DNA of 41,561 nt from Agrobacterium albertimagni AOL15 (lineage in GTDB: Bacteria; Pseudomonadota; Alphaproteobacteria; Rhizobiales; Rhizobiaceae): the NCBI RefSeq assembly GCF_000300855.1, contig NZ_ALJF01000024.1:1-41561 (forward strand). The letters run 5' to 3'. Below the pieces are notes generated by a model. That model was not told the origin of the DNA, did no database searches, and was given only the letters and a program-made list of their open reading frames with translations. Below are positions 39,653-41,561 of this stretch, one piece after another. A program made the translations under genes and the position numbers. Positions within the stretch are counted from its first letter, which is position 1. Each line of letters opens with the position of its first letter.

Positions 39653-41561
39653 ATGTCCATCGAAGATCCGCGCCTGTCCAGCATCGACAATACTTCCGCA
39701 GCCGACGAGTTCGACTCCGCGGTCGAGCAGCATCTGGGTTTCGCAAGCGAGACCGTAGGCGGAATTGAAGTGGCTCAGGCGGAAACGCCCGACGCCGGCC
39801 GCACCGATCGCCTGCCGGCTCAGCCGCCGGTCGTGGTTGCCGCCGCAGTCGTTCCCGGCGAAGTGACGCCGAACGCCGAAAACATCGTGACCCTGCCCGC
39901 CGGCATCGAGCTCGACAATCTCGAGTTTCAGGTGGACGGCGAAAATCTGGTCCTCGTTCTGGCGGATGGCACCGAAATCACCGTGATCGGCGGCGCCGCC
40001 AACATCCCGACCTTCGTGATCGGCGATGTCGAGCTGCCGCAGGTCGCGCTCTTCGCCGCACTTGAGGAAAGCAACATCAACGTCGCGGCAGGTCCCGACG
40101 GCACCTTCTCGGCCCTGTCGTCGCCTGAGGCGAGCCGCAACTTCGTCGACAATGCGATCGATGCGGGCCCGGAAGACTTTGCCCTGGTGGATCTGCTGGG
40201 CGATACAAGCTTTGGCGACGAGGTGAATTCTGCCGCCATTTTCGGTGGCAATGGACGTCCGTCCATTACGACGCCTCTGACAGAGCCGTTCCTCTACGAC
40301 GAAGCCGTCATTGTCGGCGGCGCAGGCCTAAAGGTCATCAGCGGCCGTCTGCCCTTCAATCCGGGTCCGGATTTCGGCACCATTTCTGCCATCGGCTTCG
40401 CTGGTGCATCTGATGTAGACGAAGGCGATGGTCTGAAGACCTTGAGCGGCTTCACCTCGGGCGGTCTTCCAATCACCGTCACGAGCTTCCCGGCGCCTAC
40501 CGATGGTGCTGACCTCGACTTCCTCGCGCTCGAAGGTCGCGATTCCGCCGGCAATCTCATCTTCACCATTACGGTCACCAACCGTGTTACGGGTGACTTC
40601 ACGTTCGAACTCTTCGGCAAGCTGGATCATCCAGACGCCGGCGAGAACGGCTCGCAGGCTGGTCTCGAGGATCTGCTGCGGCTCAGCTTCACCTACACGG
40701 TCACCGACCGCGACGGCGATTTCGTAACTGGCAACTTCAATATTGATATTCAAGACGACGCGCCGGTCGCCGAGACCGTCACGAATGCGGTGACGCTTGA
40801 CGATGAAGCGCAGACGCTGTTCCCGGGTAATTCCGGCGGTAGCGGCGACGTCGCAGATGCGAAAGTCGCGACCGGTCCCGCCGGGGCGCTCTTTGCTCCT
40901 GGCGCGGACGGTGTGTCGGAGATGACGATCTCCGGCGGTGCGTTCCAGGTGGTCTTCTCGGAAAGTGGCTTTGCTCAGGTCGAAGACGTTCAGTGGGACG
41001 CTGGCGCCAAGGGCCTGGACGGTGCAACGACCTTCACCGCGACGGGTGCGTCGTCGGGTCAGATTGCCGCTGTTCTGAAGATCAATGTCGACGGTTCCTA
41101 CTCGTTCGAGCTGAAGGCGCCTGTTGCGCATGAGACGGCTGGCACGACGGAAGAGAACAAAGAGATCACGATCGGCTTCACGGTAACGGACGGCGACGGC
41201 GACAAGTCGACCGGCTCGCTGAAGGTCCTCGTCAACGATGACGTTCCGGTTGCCAAGGACGTGGTTGTGGCGCGTGTTCTGGACGACGAAGCACAGGCCG
41301 TCTTCCCGGGCAACAACGGTTCGAACCTGCCGTTCAACGGCACGGATGCGAGCCCGAACTACAAGACGGTATCCGGTGGTCCCGGCACCCTGTTTACTGC
41401 CGGTTCCGACGGTCTGCAGGCTGTGACGCTGGTGGGTGCGAGCTTCTCGGTCATCTTCAAGGACAGCCAGGGCTTTGCCGGTCAGGAAAGCGTGACCTGG
41501 GGTGCTGGTGTGCCGGGCTCTGGCGGCTCGACCACGTTTACGGCAACCAGCACGAACTATC
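39653..41561 (+). CDS. Giant repeat adhesin, N-terminal part (truncated by window end)
   Basis: The first 636 codons of a large acidic surface protein, open to the end of the window. Residues 1-60 are acidic and flexible. A BapA/LapA-type N-terminal module follows at about 60-160 (PPVVVAAAVVPGEV, then LPAGIELDNLEFQVDGENLV, GGAANIPTFVIGDVELPQ), the kind that plugs the type 1 secretion channel and can be released by proteolysis at a small-residue site such as the AAA here. From about 368 come 161-residue repeats, each opening DDxPVA and LDDEAQ with FPGN (starts at 40754 and 41237), with DRDGDF / DGDGDK Asp-rich turns suggesting Ca2+ binding. The family resembles T1SS-143/DUF5801 repeats. The start is ATG 39653. 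Confidence 0.88.
   Translation, partial: MSIEDPRLSSIDNTSAADEFDSAVEQHLGFASETVGGIEVAQAETPDAGRTDRLPAQPPVVVAAAVVPGEVTPNAENIVTLPAGIELDNLEFQVDGENLVLVLADGTEITVIGGAANIPTFVIGDVELPQVALFAALEESNINVAAGPDGTFSALSSPEASRNFVDNAIDAGPEDFALVDLLGDTSFGDEVNSAAIFGGNGRPSITTPLTEPFLYDEAVIVGGAGLKVISGRLPFNPGPDFGTISAIGFAGASDVDEGDGLKTLSGFTSGGLPITVTSFPAPTDGADLDFLALEGRDSAGNLIFTITVTNRVTGDFTFELFGKLDHPDAGENGSQAGLEDLLRLSFTYTVTDRDGDFVTGNFNIDIQDDAPVAETVTNAVTLDDEAQTLFPGNSGGSGDVADAKVATGPAGALFAPGADGVSEMTISGGAFQVVFSESGFAQVEDVQWDAGAKGLDGATTFTATGASSGQIAAVLKINVDGSYSFELKAPVAHETAGTTEENKEITIGFTVTDGDGDKSTGSLKVLVNDDVPVAKDVVVARVLDDEAQAVFPGNNGSNLPFNGTDASPNYKTVSGGPGTLFTAGSDGLQAVTLVGASFSVIFKDSQGFAGQESVTWGAGVPGSGGSTTFTATSTNY

Overview
The window reads as chromosome or large-replicon DNA of a rhizobial alphaproteobacterium (Rhizobium/Agrobacterium-like). 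The support is high GC with C/G-ending codons, a FadR-type GntR regulator driving a CUT1 sugar-type ABC transporter, an IalB-family protein, several small conserved rhizobial-type proteins, and a very large repeat adhesin of the type 1 secreted kind. This placement comes from recognising families by eye, not from a search.

Layout. 0.2-3.6 kb: DNA repair and small stress genes, with dinB (-), two small unknown proteins, and a three-gene run of a small basic protein, xthA and a conserved unknown coupled by a 4-base overlap. 3.7-7.4 kb: an accessory patch with an orphan HipB-like regulator, a start-less coding relic, an MgtC/SapB membrane protein, a gene-poor 0.8 kb stretch with three tandem 23-bp units, a RES/Xre toxin-antitoxin pair and a small unknown gene. 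7.6-13.8 kb: a six-gene operon on the minus strand, GntR regulator - PLP C-S lyase (metC-like) - solute-binding protein - two permeases - ATPase. 14.2-16.1 kb: a small conserved protein, a cold-shock protein and a HigB/HigA-type toxin-antitoxin pair. 16.4-20.1 kb: a UvrD-like helicase, an XRE regulator and a divergent LysR regulator.

20.4-36.8 kb is the centrepiece: a minus-strand two-partner secretion / contact-dependent inhibition (CDI)-like operon of about 15.7 kb. The order is TpsB transporter, IalB-family protein, ChaN-like protein, a short TpsA exoprotein without a toxin end, a Sel1-repeat protein, a small Cys-rich lipoprotein, a 2,772-residue CdiA-like exoprotein with a distinct C-terminal toxin module, and its immunity gene. 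Most junctions are 4-base ATGA overlaps. A second, frameshifted SUKH (SMI1/KNR4) immunity gene follows. The toxin/immunity end is far more AT-rich than the rest. The island is bracketed by degraded copies of a LysR C-terminus, one between the two immunity genes and one upstream of the transporter gene, while the intact LysR gene sits just outside the downstream edge.

37.6-41.6 kb: an XRE regulator, a SOS-response-associated (YedK/HMCES-type) DNA-protein crosslink protein followed by a possible 25-residue membrane peptide, and the first 636 codons of a giant repeat adhesin that runs off the end of the window.

The best candidate for something undescribed is the TPS/CDI operon. Its four extra periplasmic or secreted partners (IalB, ChaN, Sel1, lipoprotein) and its second, toxin-less exoprotein are translationally coupled into the delivery system. 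No tRNA, rRNA or CRISPR array was recognised.
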